NCBI RefSeq assembly: GCF_001693775.2
Contig: NZ_MBEW02000015.1
Coordinates: forward strand, 1-44,195
DNA: 44,195 bases
Origin: Criibacterium bergeronii
GTDB taxonomy: Bacteria > Bacillota > Clostridia > Peptostreptococcales > Filifactoraceae
Direction: 5' to 3'
Translations under genes and position numbers: made by a program
The notes under the pieces: generated by a model
Seen by the model: only the letters and a program-made list of their open reading frames with translations
What the model was told of the DNA's origin: nothing
Databases searched by the model: none
In this document: positions 17,741-26,704 of the stretch, piece after piece
How the letters are laid out: each line of letters starts with the position of its first letter
Position numbering within the stretch: position 1 is the first letter of the stretch

Positions 17741-17766
17741 ATATATTTAATACGTCATAAAATATT

Positions 17767-17793
17767 AAAGCAGTGATTTAGCACTGCTTTTTT
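17767..17793 (+). terminator. Intrinsic terminator before cca
   Basis: AAAGCAGTG (17767-17775) and CACTGCTTT (17782-17790) form a perfect 9-bp stem with a six-base loop, ending in TTTTTT. It separates the small-protein gene from cca. Confidence 0.9.
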
Positions 17794-17820
17794 GGATTGG
17801 ATTTAAAAAAGAGAAGAAGC

Positions 17821-19146
17821 ATGGAAAAAATAAATTTACCCGTTCAAGCAAAAATTGTAATAGATACGCTCACAAAAAGCGGTTTTAAAGCCTACATCGT
17901 AGGTGGTATAGTGCGTGACAGCCTGCTTGGCAAACAGGCACATGATATAGACATAACCACAAATGCAAGACCATTTGAAGTAATAAAGCTATTTAGAGAT
18001 AATTATACAATAGCTTTAACCGGCATAAAATACAAAACTGTTACAGTAATAATTGATAAAAATCCTATGGAAATAACCACATTTCGCTCAGAAAGTGGCT
18101 ATGAAGATGGCAGACGCCCTGACAGAGTTGTATATGAAACAAAATTAGAAAATGACTTGAAAAGAAGAGATTTTACAGTAAATGCTATGGCATACAATGA
18201 TAAAGAGAATTTAGTTGACCTCTTTGAGGGAATTGATGACTTAGAAAATAAAATAATCAGGACAGTCGGTGACCCTGACCAAAGATTTTTTGAAGATAGG
18301 CTGAGAATGCTTAGAGCGGTGAGATTTTGCTCACAACTAGGCTTTACATTAGAAGAAAACACAAAACATGCTATAAAAAAAGATGCAAAGTTAATAAAAT
18401 CGGTATCGGTGGAAAGAATTGCCCAAGAAATCAATAAAATAATGCTCCAGTCGGACAAGCCGTCAATAGCCTTTGAGCTGATGCACGAAACCGGATTGTT
18501 AAAGCATATACTACCTGACATAGACAAGATGTATGACTTTGACCAACAAAATCCATATCATTCAAAGGATTTATTCCATCATACAATGGAAGTGGTAGAT
18601 AACAGTGAAAAAGACGTGACCTTGAGACTTTCAGCATTATTTCATGATACCGGCAAAATCTACACAAAGACAGTTGATGAAAATGGTGTAGGGCATTTTT
18701 ACGGGCATTACGAAAAAAGTGCGGAAATTGCAAAAATTGCACTAAAAAAACTAAAATACAGCAATGAAATCATAAAAACAGTATCACTTTTGTGCCTTAA
18801 ACACATGGTACAGCCTGAGCAAATTACACAAAAAGGTATAAGAAAGCTGATAGCAACTATTGGTGAGGATAAAATAGATTTGCTGGTAAAATTACAAAAA
18901 GCTGACTCAAAATCTACAACCATAGGAGAAAGCTCTATTTTTGGTGATAAAGTCAAACAAGTTTTATCTCAGGAGCACGCCTTTAGACAAAATGACTTGG
19001 CACTAAATGGAAATGATTTGATTGAAATGGGATACAAAGGCAAAAAAATTGGCGAGATAAAAAAATATCTCTTTGAAAAAGTCCTAGACGAGCCAAAACT
19101 AAATCAAAGAGAAGAATTAATAAAAATAGTAAAAGAGAATTATTAA
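17821..19146 (+). CDS. cca: CCA tRNA nucleotidyltransferase with HD domain
   Basis: This enzyme builds or repairs the 3' CCA end of tRNAs using CTP and ATP. I choose the ATG at 17821 (MEKINLPVQAKIVIDTL), because the upstream TTG at 17797 sits almost in the T tract of the preceding terminator. Its ribosome site is weak (AGAAG). The protein is 441 residues. Visible are the class II nucleotidyltransferase motif GGIVRD (28-33), the metal-binding HDIDIT (Asp42, Asp44), the RRDFTVNAMAYN and DRLRMLRAVRFCSQLGF segments, and an HD domain (ALFHDTGKI). It could act as a full CCA-adding enzyme or as one half of a split pair; that is not decidable here. Confidence 0.93.
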   Translation: MEKINLPVQAKIVIDTLTKSGFKAYIVGGIVRDSLLGKQAHDIDITTNARPFEVIKLFRDNYTIALTGIKYKTVTVIIDKNPMEITTFRSESGYEDGRRPDRVVYETKLENDLKRRDFTVNAMAYNDKENLVDLFEGIDDLENKIIRTVGDPDQRFFEDRLRMLRAVRFCSQLGFTLEENTKHAIKKDAKLIKSVSVERIAQEINKIMLQSDKPSIAFELMHETGLLKHILPDIDKMYDFDQQNPYHSKDLFHHTMEVVDNSEKDVTLRLSALFHDTGKIYTKTVDENGVGHFYGHYEKSAEIAKIALKKLKYSNEIIKTVSLLCLKHMVQPEQITQKGIRKLIATIGEDKIDLLVKLQKADSKSTTIGESSIFGDKVKQVLSQEHAFRQNDLALNGNDLIEMGYKGKKIGEIKKYLFEKVLDEPKLNQREELIKIVKENY

Positions 19147-19155
19147 AAATTTAAC

Positions 19156-19174
19156 GGGCGAACTAAGCTCGCCC
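19156..19174. repeat. GGGCGA-type hairpin, copy 2
   Basis: GGGCGA (19156-19161) and TCGCCC (19169-19174) form a perfect 6-bp GC-rich stem with loop ACTAAGC, between convergent cca and the HAD phosphatase gene. It matches the stem of the element at 6731-6749. It may serve as a terminator for both genes, although it lacks a long T run. Confidence 0.55.
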
Positions 19175-19192
19175 CTAAATATATGTTGCTGT

Positions 19193-20017
19193 TTAATTTA
19201 AAAATTTTTCCAAGGCGTGTTCTATTCCGCCCTCATTGTTAGTCAATGTCACAAAATCTGCAATATTTTTTAATTCGTCTATACCGTTACCCATTGCGAC
19301 TAATGTATCGCAGGCTTTTCTCATAGGTATGTCGTTATAGCTGTCACCCATACACATGATATTTTCTTTTTTAACATTTATAATCTCAGCTAGTTTTTTA
19401 ACACTTTCGCCCTTATCCACACCCTCTAAAACAACCTCAATTGCTTGAGTCCATGACAGGTGAGCTTTAATGCCGTCAAGCTTTGAAATAATTTCGTATG
19501 CCTCATCTCTAGTCTTTTGACTTTTAAACGATATGAAAAGCATCGTAATATTTCCTTTAGACTCATCTAGGAATTTACTCATGTCTTTTACAGGTACACT
19601 GGTTTCTTTAATAAGTGTGAAAAAAGCTTGATGAATATATTCTTTATAATCTACCAACGCATCAGAGGGACAAAAAGCTTTATCGTCTACAAAGACCTCA
19701 AACATATTTTCTTTGTCTTTTATGCTGTTATATATTTGTTTAACTTTATCTCTTGCGATATTAAAAGTGTAAAGCCTTTTAAAATCTTTTAGGCTTGCTA
19801 TTGAACCACCGCCGGAAGTAATAACATAGTCGCAATAACTAAAAACCTCACTGATTTCTGATATATGTGTGGCTTCAATCATTGACCTACCGGTACAAAC
19901 AGCAAATTGGACACCTTTTTTATGATATTTGTCAATAGCTGCCAATGTGTTTTGAGTTACCTTTTTTTCGTCAGTTAAAAGCGTGCCGTCTAAATCTAGG
20001 ATTACTAAATTAATCAT
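19193..20017 (-). CDS. Cof-type HAD-superfamily phosphatase
   Basis: This is a HAD hydrolase of the Cof/IIB type, a group that dephosphorylates sugar phosphates, FMN or similar metabolites. The start at 20017 (MINLVILDLDGTLLT) has AGAGGT upstream; the in-frame upstream ATG lacks a site. Length is 274 residues. Motif I is DLDGT with Asp8 and Asp10, motif II FAVCTGRS, and the late motif MGDSYNDIPM contains the metal-binding Asp pair. A well-formed promoter lies upstream. Natural substrate unknown. Confidence 0.9.
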   Translation of the reverse strand: MINLVILDLDGTLLTDEKKVTQNTLAAIDKYHKKGVQFAVCTGRSMIEATHISEISEVFSYCDYVITSGGGSIASLKDFKRLYTFNIARDKVKQIYNSIKDKENMFEVFVDDKAFCPSDALVDYKEYIHQAFFTLIKETSVPVKDMSKFLDESKGNITMLFISFKSQKTRDEAYEIISKLDGIKAHLSWTQAIEVVLEGVDKGESVKKLAEIINVKKENIMCMGDSYNDIPMRKACDTLVAMGNGIDELKNIADFVTLTNNEGGIEHALEKFLN

Positions 20018-20070
20018 AATACCTCTTATTTTACATTGAATGAACACACAAAATAAATGAATTAATTCTT

Positions 20071-20099
20071 ATAATACGTTATTTATAAATAAAAATCAA
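20071..20099 (-). promoter_or_regulatory. Promoter of the Cof-type phosphatase gene
   Basis: On the minus strand TTGATT (20094-20099) and TATTAT (20071-20076) are 17 bases apart, about 54 bases before the ATG at 20017. Confidence 0.6.
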
Positions 20100-20146
20100 C
20101 ACTTAACTTTTCTTATAAATAATTTGTGAAATTAACACACTTTTAA

Positions 20147-20175
20147 TTGAAAAAAAGCCTTGATTGGTTTAAAAT
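20147..20175 (+). promoter_or_regulatory. Promoter of the binding-protein/c-di-GMP operon
   Basis: TTGAAA (20147-20152) and TAAAAT (20170-20175) are 17 bases apart, 43 bases before the ATG at 20219. It diverges from the phosphatase promoter at 20071-20099. Confidence 0.65.
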
Positions 20176-20218
20176 ATACTAATACATTGATTCCTATATT
20201 TTTTTAATGGGAGATATT

Positions 20219-21652
20219 ATGAAAAAAATAAAAGTATTCCTATTGATTTGCGTTGTTTTAAGCTTGAGCATTTTAACGATGTCATGTAATAAAGATAGCA
20301 AAAAATCATTGTTAGACCCTAAAAAACCTACAGAAATAACTTTATGGCATTATTATTTTGACGAAAATAAGTACATATTAGAAAGCATAATTGATGACTA
20401 CAACAATACAGTTGGCAAAGAAAAGGGAATTATAGTAAAGCCGATAGCACAAGGTACAATATTGAACCTTGAAAAGACTATAACAGATTCAGCAAACGGT
20501 GTTATGAACGCAAAGGAAATGCCAAATATTTTTTCATCATATATTGATAAGGCAGTGGAGCTTTATTCAAAAGATAAAGTGGTAGATTTAAATGACTATT
20601 TGACACAAGAGGATAAGGATAAATTTGTTCCTGATTTTTTACAAACCAGTAAATCAGGTGAAGGGAACTTATTAATAGTGCCTATATTAAAAAGTACAGA
20701 GGTTTTATATATTAACAAAACTCTATTTGATGAATTTGCAAAGGAAAAAAATATTGATTTATCAAAACTAAAGACATGGGCTGGTATTTCAGAGATAGCT
20801 AGTTTATATCATAACAACAAAAATAAATATTCAACCTTGACAGAAAATTCATTTTTTGGATTTGACTCTCTTCCAAACTATGTAGTAATGGCATCAAAAC
20901 AACAAGGACTAGAAGTGGTAAATTATGAACTAAAAGGACTTAAACTAGATAAAAAAGTGCTTAGAAATATATTTGACAATTATTTCAAAAATATTGTAAA
21001 TGGAAACTATTATGAAGCTGGCAAATTAAGGACTGAAAATCTTAAAACAGGGGATATAATAGCCTATATTGGCTCAAGCTCAGGAGCAGCATATTTCCCA
21101 TCAGAAATAGGAATTGATGATAAAATTATACCGGTAGAGCTTGAAGCTTTGCCATATCCAAATTTTGGTAATGGTGAAAATTGTGCGATACAGCAAGGAG
21201 CAGGTATGGCAGTAGCTGTAGCAGAACCAAAAAAAGTAGAGGCATCAGTAGAGTTTTTAAAATGGTTTACAGACTACGAACAAAATATCAGGTTTGCATC
21301 TGACTCAGGATATTTACCATCAGTCAAAGAGGCATACGAAAAGGGAAAATTTGACACCTTTATCAGTGAACTTAAACAAAGAGATGCAAGGCTGAGTAAT
21401 CTTGTAAAGGTGTACGAAGTGGCAATAGAGCAGATAAGAAATGGAAAAACATATGCTGTCAAGCCATTTGATGGAGCTTATGAGTGTAGAAATATTTTAT
21501 CAGACACCTTACAAGACATTACAAAAAAAGGCTTAGAACAAGTAAACTCCGGCAACAATGATTTAAATTACGATGAATATTTCAACAAATGGATTGAAAG
21601 TATAATCTTAGATGCCCAAGAAAAAGAAATACCTTACGAAGAAATAAATTAA
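20219..21652 (+). CDS. Orphan extracellular solute-binding lipoprotein
   Basis: The protein is a family 1-type solute-binding protein of the kind that serves sugar ABC importers. I take the ATG at 20219 (MKKIKVFLLICVVLSLSILT), behind GGGAGA, giving 477 residues; an in-frame ATG at 20207 lies on the ribosome site. The signal peptide ends in a lipobox-like LTMSC with Cys23, so it should be a lipid-anchored surface protein. The early ITLWHYYFDENKYILESIIDDYN segment is typical of the family. No permease or ATPase gene is adjacent; 34 bases later a c-di-GMP receptor gene begins. A sensing role, presenting ligand to that receptor, is inferred. The ligand is not predictable. Confidence 0.88.
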   Translation: MKKIKVFLLICVVLSLSILTMSCNKDSKKSLLDPKKPTEITLWHYYFDENKYILESIIDDYNNTVGKEKGIIVKPIAQGTILNLEKTITDSANGVMNAKEMPNIFSSYIDKAVELYSKDKVVDLNDYLTQEDKDKFVPDFLQTSKSGEGNLLIVPILKSTEVLYINKTLFDEFAKEKNIDLSKLKTWAGISEIASLYHNNKNKYSTLTENSFFGFDSLPNYVVMASKQQGLEVVNYELKGLKLDKKVLRNIFDNYFKNIVNGNYYEAGKLRTENLKTGDIIAYIGSSSGAAYFPSEIGIDDKIIPVELEALPYPNFGNGENCAIQQGAGMAVAVAEPKKVEASVEFLKWFTDYEQNIRFASDSGYLPSVKEAYEKGKFDTFISELKQRDARLSNLVKVYEVAIEQIRNGKTYAVKPFDGAYECRNILSDTLQDITKKGLEQVNSGNNDLNYDEYFNKWIESIILDAQEKEIPYEEIN

Positions 21653-21686
21653 TATAACATTGGTGAATGCTTTAAGAAGGGTAAAC

Positions 21687-24638
21687 ATGAACAGACAATC
21701 GTCTTTAAAAAGCAAACTGATTTTAATTATGACAACTCTTATATTAATGCAGACAGGTATGCTGATTTTTTCTTTATTCATCACCAAAACATTTTACAAG
21801 ATGGACCAAAATGCATTTATGATTTTTAACAACTCTACTAATAACCAGCTGACAAATGCAAATTTGAAAATTGGTAAATTGGTCGAAAATGTTTGTGATG
21901 CAGACAAAGAGCTAAATTTGTATATGACGTATGCTTTAAATGAAAAAATGAAATCAGAGGATAGCTATGATGACGTAATGATAAAAGCGTCAACGATTTT
22001 AGAAAAATTGATTGATGAGTCAGAGGTTAGTGGAGCTTTTGTAATTTTTGATGAGGAAAATGCAAAACTCAAAAAACTTTTGGGAAATAATCCTGCTAAA
22101 ACTATCTACATGAGGACAACCTATGGTAGCACTAATGATGTTGTTAGGGATAATATATTTTTGAAAATTGGACCGACTGCAATTATTAAAAAGCTTGGTC
22201 TGTCAAGTGCTACAGATTGGCAGATACTAGGTCTGAGGTCTAAGGAGTTTAAAAATAACCCTATTTACAAAAATCCTATCAACGCACTTAATATGTATCC
22301 TGACTCTGATTTAGCTAGATATGGCTATTGGAATGAACCGTCTCCAATTTTTGAATATGATAGACAGTATGTTACATTCAGCTTGCCTATATTTGACAAA
22401 GACAATGAACCGCTAGGAATTATCGGGATAGATTTACATTCCAACTTTTTTGCTGACAGATACCTTTTTTTAACTAAGTCTCCATTTCCAAACAGCTATT
22501 TTGCAGTGTTGAAACGTGAGGACAATTATCTTTTGGCGGATAACGTGATTTCTCAAAATAATTCTGCAAACATGAATTTCAAAGAAAATTCAAAAATCTA
22601 TTTTCACCCTAGCAATTTAGATGGTATTTATAGGACTAATTTTAATGGATTAGAAAATACTTATCTTAGTATAAATAACCTTACACTTTATGGTGAAAAT
22701 TCGCCATTTAAAGAAAAAAGATGGGCATTGGTAGGCTTTGTCGACAATCAGGATTTGAGAGAAAATTCTAAGGACGTAAGGCAGACCATTTGGTTTATTA
22801 TAATCATAACAAGTATCGTGCTGATATTTGTCGGTATAATTTTATCTGAAAGATTTACAAAAAATATATCCTCCATAACTTATTTTTTATCAAATATAAA
22901 ACCGGATAAGCCTGTAAAATTTGAAAAAACAAATTTAATAGAAATAGATGGATTAACCAGTGCAATAGAAAAGCTTAATTCAGAGCTTGTAAGATTAAAC
23001 CAAATAACTTCAAGTATATTTGAATTATCCTTATTACCCATTGGCGGTTTTGAAATGAGATATGACAGCGGTATAACTTCAATTACCACCTATGTTTCAA
23101 AACTTTTTGGGTTAGACCCAAAAGCAATCAGTATGCCAAATGAGCAGTGGCAGACTTACCTAGATAGGTTAAAAAGTGTGGTTTATTCCTACGATGAAGG
23201 CATATATAAATTTACAACCTTTGAGCAGGAAACTATCTATATAAGAATAACTGAAAAAGAAATGCTAGACAGTAGGATTGGAGCTATAGTAGACGTAACA
23301 AAGGAAGTCGCAGAAAAAATCAAATATACAAAAATGCTGGAAACTGATGCTCTCACCGGCTTATATACAAAATCAGCTCTTGAAAGCAGATGTATAAAGA
23401 AAATAGATAAAAATCCAATTTCAATCGGTGCAATTGTATTTTTAGACTTGGATAACCTAAAGTATGTAAATGACAACTACGGGCATGAGGTAGGGGATGA
23501 GCTTATAATAGCGGCGGCTGACCTTTTTGCAGAGCTAAACAAGTACGGGGCTATAGTATCAAGGATTTCCGGAGACGAATTTGCAATATTTTTGTATGGG
23601 TTCAACACAAAGGAAGAGTTAATTGAAATTGTTAGAAAACATTTGATTTACAATGAAAAAAAATATATACAAACACCAACAAACGAATTTCTACCTGTAA
23701 GATATTCCATGGGTCTATCTTGGTATCCGTATGACTCTTTAGATATCAAAGAATTACTAAAATTTGCCGACTCTTCAATGCACGAGTCCAAATCTACGGA
23801 AAAAGGAACTCTTACTGAATTTAATTTAGAGCATTACCTTAAAAATAAATATATAATCGAAAAAAGTGAGTCAATAATTGACCTTATAGATAATGAGCTG
23901 ATAAAGTTTGCTTTTCAGCCGATAATTGATGTAAAAAATAAAAAATTATATGGCTATGAGGCGTTGATGCGTTCCAAGATGGACTCTTTCAAAGAGCCGT
24001 CAGAAATAATTGAGGTAGCAAAGCACCAATCAAAGCTAAGAGCTATCGAAAGATTGGTATTTAAGGTAGCGTTTGAGACTCTTCACTCTCTTAGAGGTGT
24101 ACTGAACAATGAAAAAATATTTATAAACAGTATTCCTAGATTTATGATTACAAAGGAAGAATTAAAAAAAATCCAAGAGCAATTTCCATTCGATATAAAT
24201 AATGTAGTAATTGAAATAACTGAAACTGAATTTGACGTGGTAGAAAACGAAAGCTCAGACACCTTAAATGAACTTAAAAAAGCTGGCGTAAAGATAGCTG
24301 TCGATGATTTTGGAAAGGGATATTCCGGAGAGATAAGAGTGCTTAATACATCGCCTGACATAGTAAAAATTGACATTGACCTTATTAAAGATATCCAAAA
24401 TGACCCTAGAAAACAAAAATTGGTTGCTAATCTTATATCATATTGTCATTCAACAGGTACCTTGGTTTTGGCAGAAGGGGTAGAGTCACATGAGGAGCTT
24501 GTTGAGGTAATTAGTCTTGGAGTTGATTTAGTTCAGGGCTTTTATCTTGCCGGTTCAAGCTTTGATTTGTCAGTGCCAACAGACAGTATAATGAAAAAAT
24601 TAAAGCTAGTAGAAAACGTAAATGAAAAAATGAATTAA
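21687..24638 (+). CDS. Membrane Cache-PAS-GGDEF-EAL c-di-GMP enzyme
   Basis: This dual-domain receptor can make and/or degrade c-di-GMP. I take the ATG at 21687 with AAGAAGGG upstream, giving 983 residues. TM1 lies near 10-33, an extracellular Cache-like sensor near 40-365 (IFEYDRQYVTFSLPIFD, GIIGIDLHSNFF), TM2 near 368-390, a PAS-like segment near 455-545, GGDEF near 550-710 and EAL near 730-975. The cyclase signature is SGDEF (about 628-632) with FLDLDNLKYVNDNYGHEVGD intact; no RxxD inhibitory site precedes it. The EAL domain keeps EALMR, the acidic EITETE, DDFGKGYS, KIDIDLI, AEGVES and QGF, so phosphodiesterase activity looks likely. It forms an operon with the upstream binding protein. 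Confidence 0.93.
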   Translation: MNRQSSLKSKLILIMTTLILMQTGMLIFSLFITKTFYKMDQNAFMIFNNSTNNQLTNANLKIGKLVENVCDADKELNLYMTYALNEKMKSEDSYDDVMIKASTILEKLIDESEVSGAFVIFDEENAKLKKLLGNNPAKTIYMRTTYGSTNDVVRDNIFLKIGPTAIIKKLGLSSATDWQILGLRSKEFKNNPIYKNPINALNMYPDSDLARYGYWNEPSPIFEYDRQYVTFSLPIFDKDNEPLGIIGIDLHSNFFADRYLFLTKSPFPNSYFAVLKREDNYLLADNVISQNNSANMNFKENSKIYFHPSNLDGIYRTNFNGLENTYLSINNLTLYGENSPFKEKRWALVGFVDNQDLRENSKDVRQTIWFIIIITSIVLIFVGIILSERFTKNISSITYFLSNIKPDKPVKFEKTNLIEIDGLTSAIEKLNSELVRLNQITSSIFELSLLPIGGFEMRYDSGITSITTYVSKLFGLDPKAISMPNEQWQTYLDRLKSVVYSYDEGIYKFTTFEQETIYIRITEKEMLDSRIGAIVDVTKEVAEKIKYTKMLETDALTGLYTKSALESRCIKKIDKNPISIGAIVFLDLDNLKYVNDNYGHEVGDELIIAAADLFAELNKYGAIVSRISGDEFAIFLYGFNTKEELIEIVRKHLIYNEKKYIQTPTNEFLPVRYSMGLSWYPYDSLDIKELLKFADSSMHESKSTEKGTLTEFNLEHYLKNKYIIEKSESIIDLIDNELIKFAFQPIIDVKNKKLYGYEALMRSKMDSFKEPSEIIEVAKHQSKLRAIERLVFKVAFETLHSLRGVLNNEKIFINSIPRFMITKEELKKIQEQFPFDINNVVIEITETEFDVVENESSDTLNELKKAGVKIAVDDFGKGYSGEIRVLNTSPDIVKIDIDLIKDIQNDPRKQKLVANLISYCHSTGTLVLAEGVESHEELVEVISLGVDLVQGFYLAGSSFDLSVPTDSIMKKLKLVENVNEKMN

Positions 24639-24659
24639 TTAATAATAATTAATTCAAAT

Positions 24660-24687
24660 TAAAACTGCCAAATTTTGGCAGTTTTTT
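24660..24687 (+). terminator. Terminator of the binding-protein/c-di-GMP operon
   Basis: AAAACTGCCAAA pairs with TTTGGCAGTTTT around a very short loop and ends in TTTTTT, about 20 bases after the GGDEF-EAL stop. Confidence 0.9.
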
Positions 24688-24858
24688 GTATATTTGTATA
24701 ATTTTAATATTTATAATACAATTATATAATAAGATTTTAGTTAATGAGTACGAAAAAATGAATAATTTTAAAAATTAAAAATAATTTCAGCCTTTTAAAC
24801 TATAATTTTATAAGGAACAGTTCACAAAAAAGCGGTTTATTACGAAAGTGAGGTCTAT

Positions 24859-26037
24859 ATGATAGAATTTGACTCCATATCAAAAACTTATCCCGGTGGG
24901 AAAATAGCAGTCCATAACATAAATTTGACAATAAAAGATGGCGAGTTTGTTGTATTTATTGGTACTAGTGGCTCAGGTAAAACTACCTGTATGCGTATGA
25001 TTAATAAAATGATAGAGCCTACTGATGGGAAAATCCTTATAAATGGAACAGATATTAAAAAGCTAAACAGCGTAGAGCTGAGAAGGTCAATAGGCTATGT
25101 AATACAGCAAATCGGTTTGATGCCGCATATGACAATTTTCGACAACATAGTAATGGTGCCAAGGTTACTTAAAAAAGCGGAAAGTGAACTTAGACCACTT
25201 GCTGAAAATTTGATTGCCAAGGTAAATTTGCCGGTGGAATTTTTGGATAGATATCCAAAGGAATTGTCAGGCGGTCAGCAGCAAAGAATAGGAGTTATTA
25301 GGGCATTGTCAGCAGACCAAGACATAATTCTTATGGACGAGCCTTTTGGAGCACTAGACCCGATTACTAGAGAGAGTTTACAGCAATTAGTCAAAAATTT
25401 GCAAAAGGAGCTGGGCAAGACCTTTGTATTTGTAACTCACGACATAGACGAGGCTTTGGATTTGGCGGATAAAATCGCCATTATGGATAAGGGTCAGCTT
25501 ATACAGTATGATACTCCTGAAAATATATTAAAAAATCCGGCGAATAAATTTGTACGAAATTTACTAGGTGAAAAAAGGATACAAAATGCGTCGCTTGACT
25601 ATTTGCCTGTCAGCGATGTAATGATAAAATATCCAAAATCTATAAATGACAAGAGGAGCATACAAGATGCACTGGAAATCATGCACAAGTCGAGAGTAGA
25701 TTCTATATTTTTGGTTAATGACGACAATATTTTGATTGGATATACAGACGTATTTAAAATCAGAGACAGCGGGAAAATTGATGGTATGGTTTCAGATGTG
25801 GCGTTGCCGGTAGAGGCGATTAACGAAAAAACTGTACTAAAGGATGCTATTTACTATATTAATGATTTAGGACATCGTAATTTGCCTATAGTTGATGATG
25901 AAAGAAGGCTTGTGGGTCTAGTTACCAGAGCATCAATCATGGATATAGTTTATAAATCTTTTTTAAGAGACTATGCTCCGGAAAATGAAAATAAAGAACT
26001 AATTCAAGCAACACCTGAAAAAAATCAGGAGGTGTAG
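24859..26037 (+). CDS. opuCA: Osmoprotectant ABC importer, ATPase with CBS domains
   Basis: This ATPase powers uptake of quaternary amines such as glycine betaine, carnitine or choline. The 392-residue protein has Walker A GTSGSGKT (35-42), signature LSGGQQQR, Walker B IILMDEPFGALD and the switch His of VFVTHDIDEA. The C-terminal part (about 255-380) holds a pair of CBS domains, characteristic of OpuCA/OpuAA-type ATPases and linked to sensing of ionic strength. It opens a four-gene operon in the order ATPase, permease, binding protein, permease, as in Bacillus opuC. GTGAGGT precedes the ATG. Confidence 0.94.
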   Translation: MIEFDSISKTYPGGKIAVHNINLTIKDGEFVVFIGTSGSGKTTCMRMINKMIEPTDGKILINGTDIKKLNSVELRRSIGYVIQQIGLMPHMTIFDNIVMVPRLLKKAESELRPLAENLIAKVNLPVEFLDRYPKELSGGQQQRIGVIRALSADQDIILMDEPFGALDPITRESLQQLVKNLQKELGKTFVFVTHDIDEALDLADKIAIMDKGQLIQYDTPENILKNPANKFVRNLLGEKRIQNASLDYLPVSDVMIKYPKSINDKRSIQDALEIMHKSRVDSIFLVNDDNILIGYTDVFKIRDSGKIDGMVSDVALPVEAINEKTVLKDAIYYINDLGHRNLPIVDDERRLVGLVTRASIMDIVYKSFLRDYAPENENKELIQATPEKNQEV

Positions 26038-26038
26038 G

Positions 26039-26704
26039 ATGGATTTTTTAACACAAAACTTTTCCGATTTGGTTGTCAAGCTGGGTGAGCATTTTATAAT
26101 AGCTCTTTTGGCTTTAGCATTAGGAGTCTTAGTTGCAATGCCAATAGGAATATTTATAACTAAAAATGGAAAACTATCTTCGATAGTTATGACTATTGCG
26201 TCTATATTGCAGACTATTCCATCGCTTGCATTACTTTCTATAATGGTGCCCTTGGTCGGAGTAGGTAAAAAGCCTGCAATAATAGCACTTTTTATTTATT
26301 CGCTCTTGCCAATACTTAGGAATACTACGATAGGAATAAATAAGGTTGATGAGTCCTTAGTAGATGCGGCAAAGGGTATGGGAATGACACCAAATGAAAT
26401 AATACAAAAGGTACAGCTACCATTAGCTGCACCAGTGATTATGTCGGGGATTAGACTGTCTGCTATATATGTAATTTCTTGGACTGCAATAGCCTCTTAT
26501 ATCGGTGCGGGCGGACTTGGAGATTTTATTTTTTCAGGTTTAAATACATTTGATACCAAGCTTATTTTACTTGGTACAGTGCCTGTCACACTTTTAGCGT
26601 TGGTAGCGGACTTAATTTTAGGTAAAGTCGAAGAAAAAGTAAAACCTAAAGAGACATCTCAGGTTAAGACCGCCCCTTCTTCCGATTTAAAGGAGGAGAT
26701 ATAA
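26039..26704 (+). CDS. opuCB: Osmoprotectant ABC importer permease (first)
   Basis: This is the first of two similar membrane subunits of the importer. The 221-residue protein has about five to six helices and the ABC-permease coupling segment VDESLVDAAKGMGMTPNEI, which carries the EAA-like loop that contacts the ATPase. The substrate-channel segments (MTIASILQTIPSLALLSIM) are typical of OpuCB/OpuCD. A charged C-terminal tail (KPKETSQVKTAPSSDLKEEI) extends past the last helix. The gene begins one base after the ATPase stop codon, with an AGGAGGTG site inside the ATPase 3' end. Confidence 0.93.
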   Translation: MDFLTQNFSDLVVKLGEHFIIALLALALGVLVAMPIGIFITKNGKLSSIVMTIASILQTIPSLALLSIMVPLVGVGKKPAIIALFIYSLLPILRNTTIGINKVDESLVDAAKGMGMTPNEIIQKVQLPLAAPVIMSGIRLSAIYVISWTAIASYIGAGGLGDFIFSGLNTFDTKLILLGTVPVTLLALVADLILGKVEEKVKPKETSQVKTAPSSDLKEEI

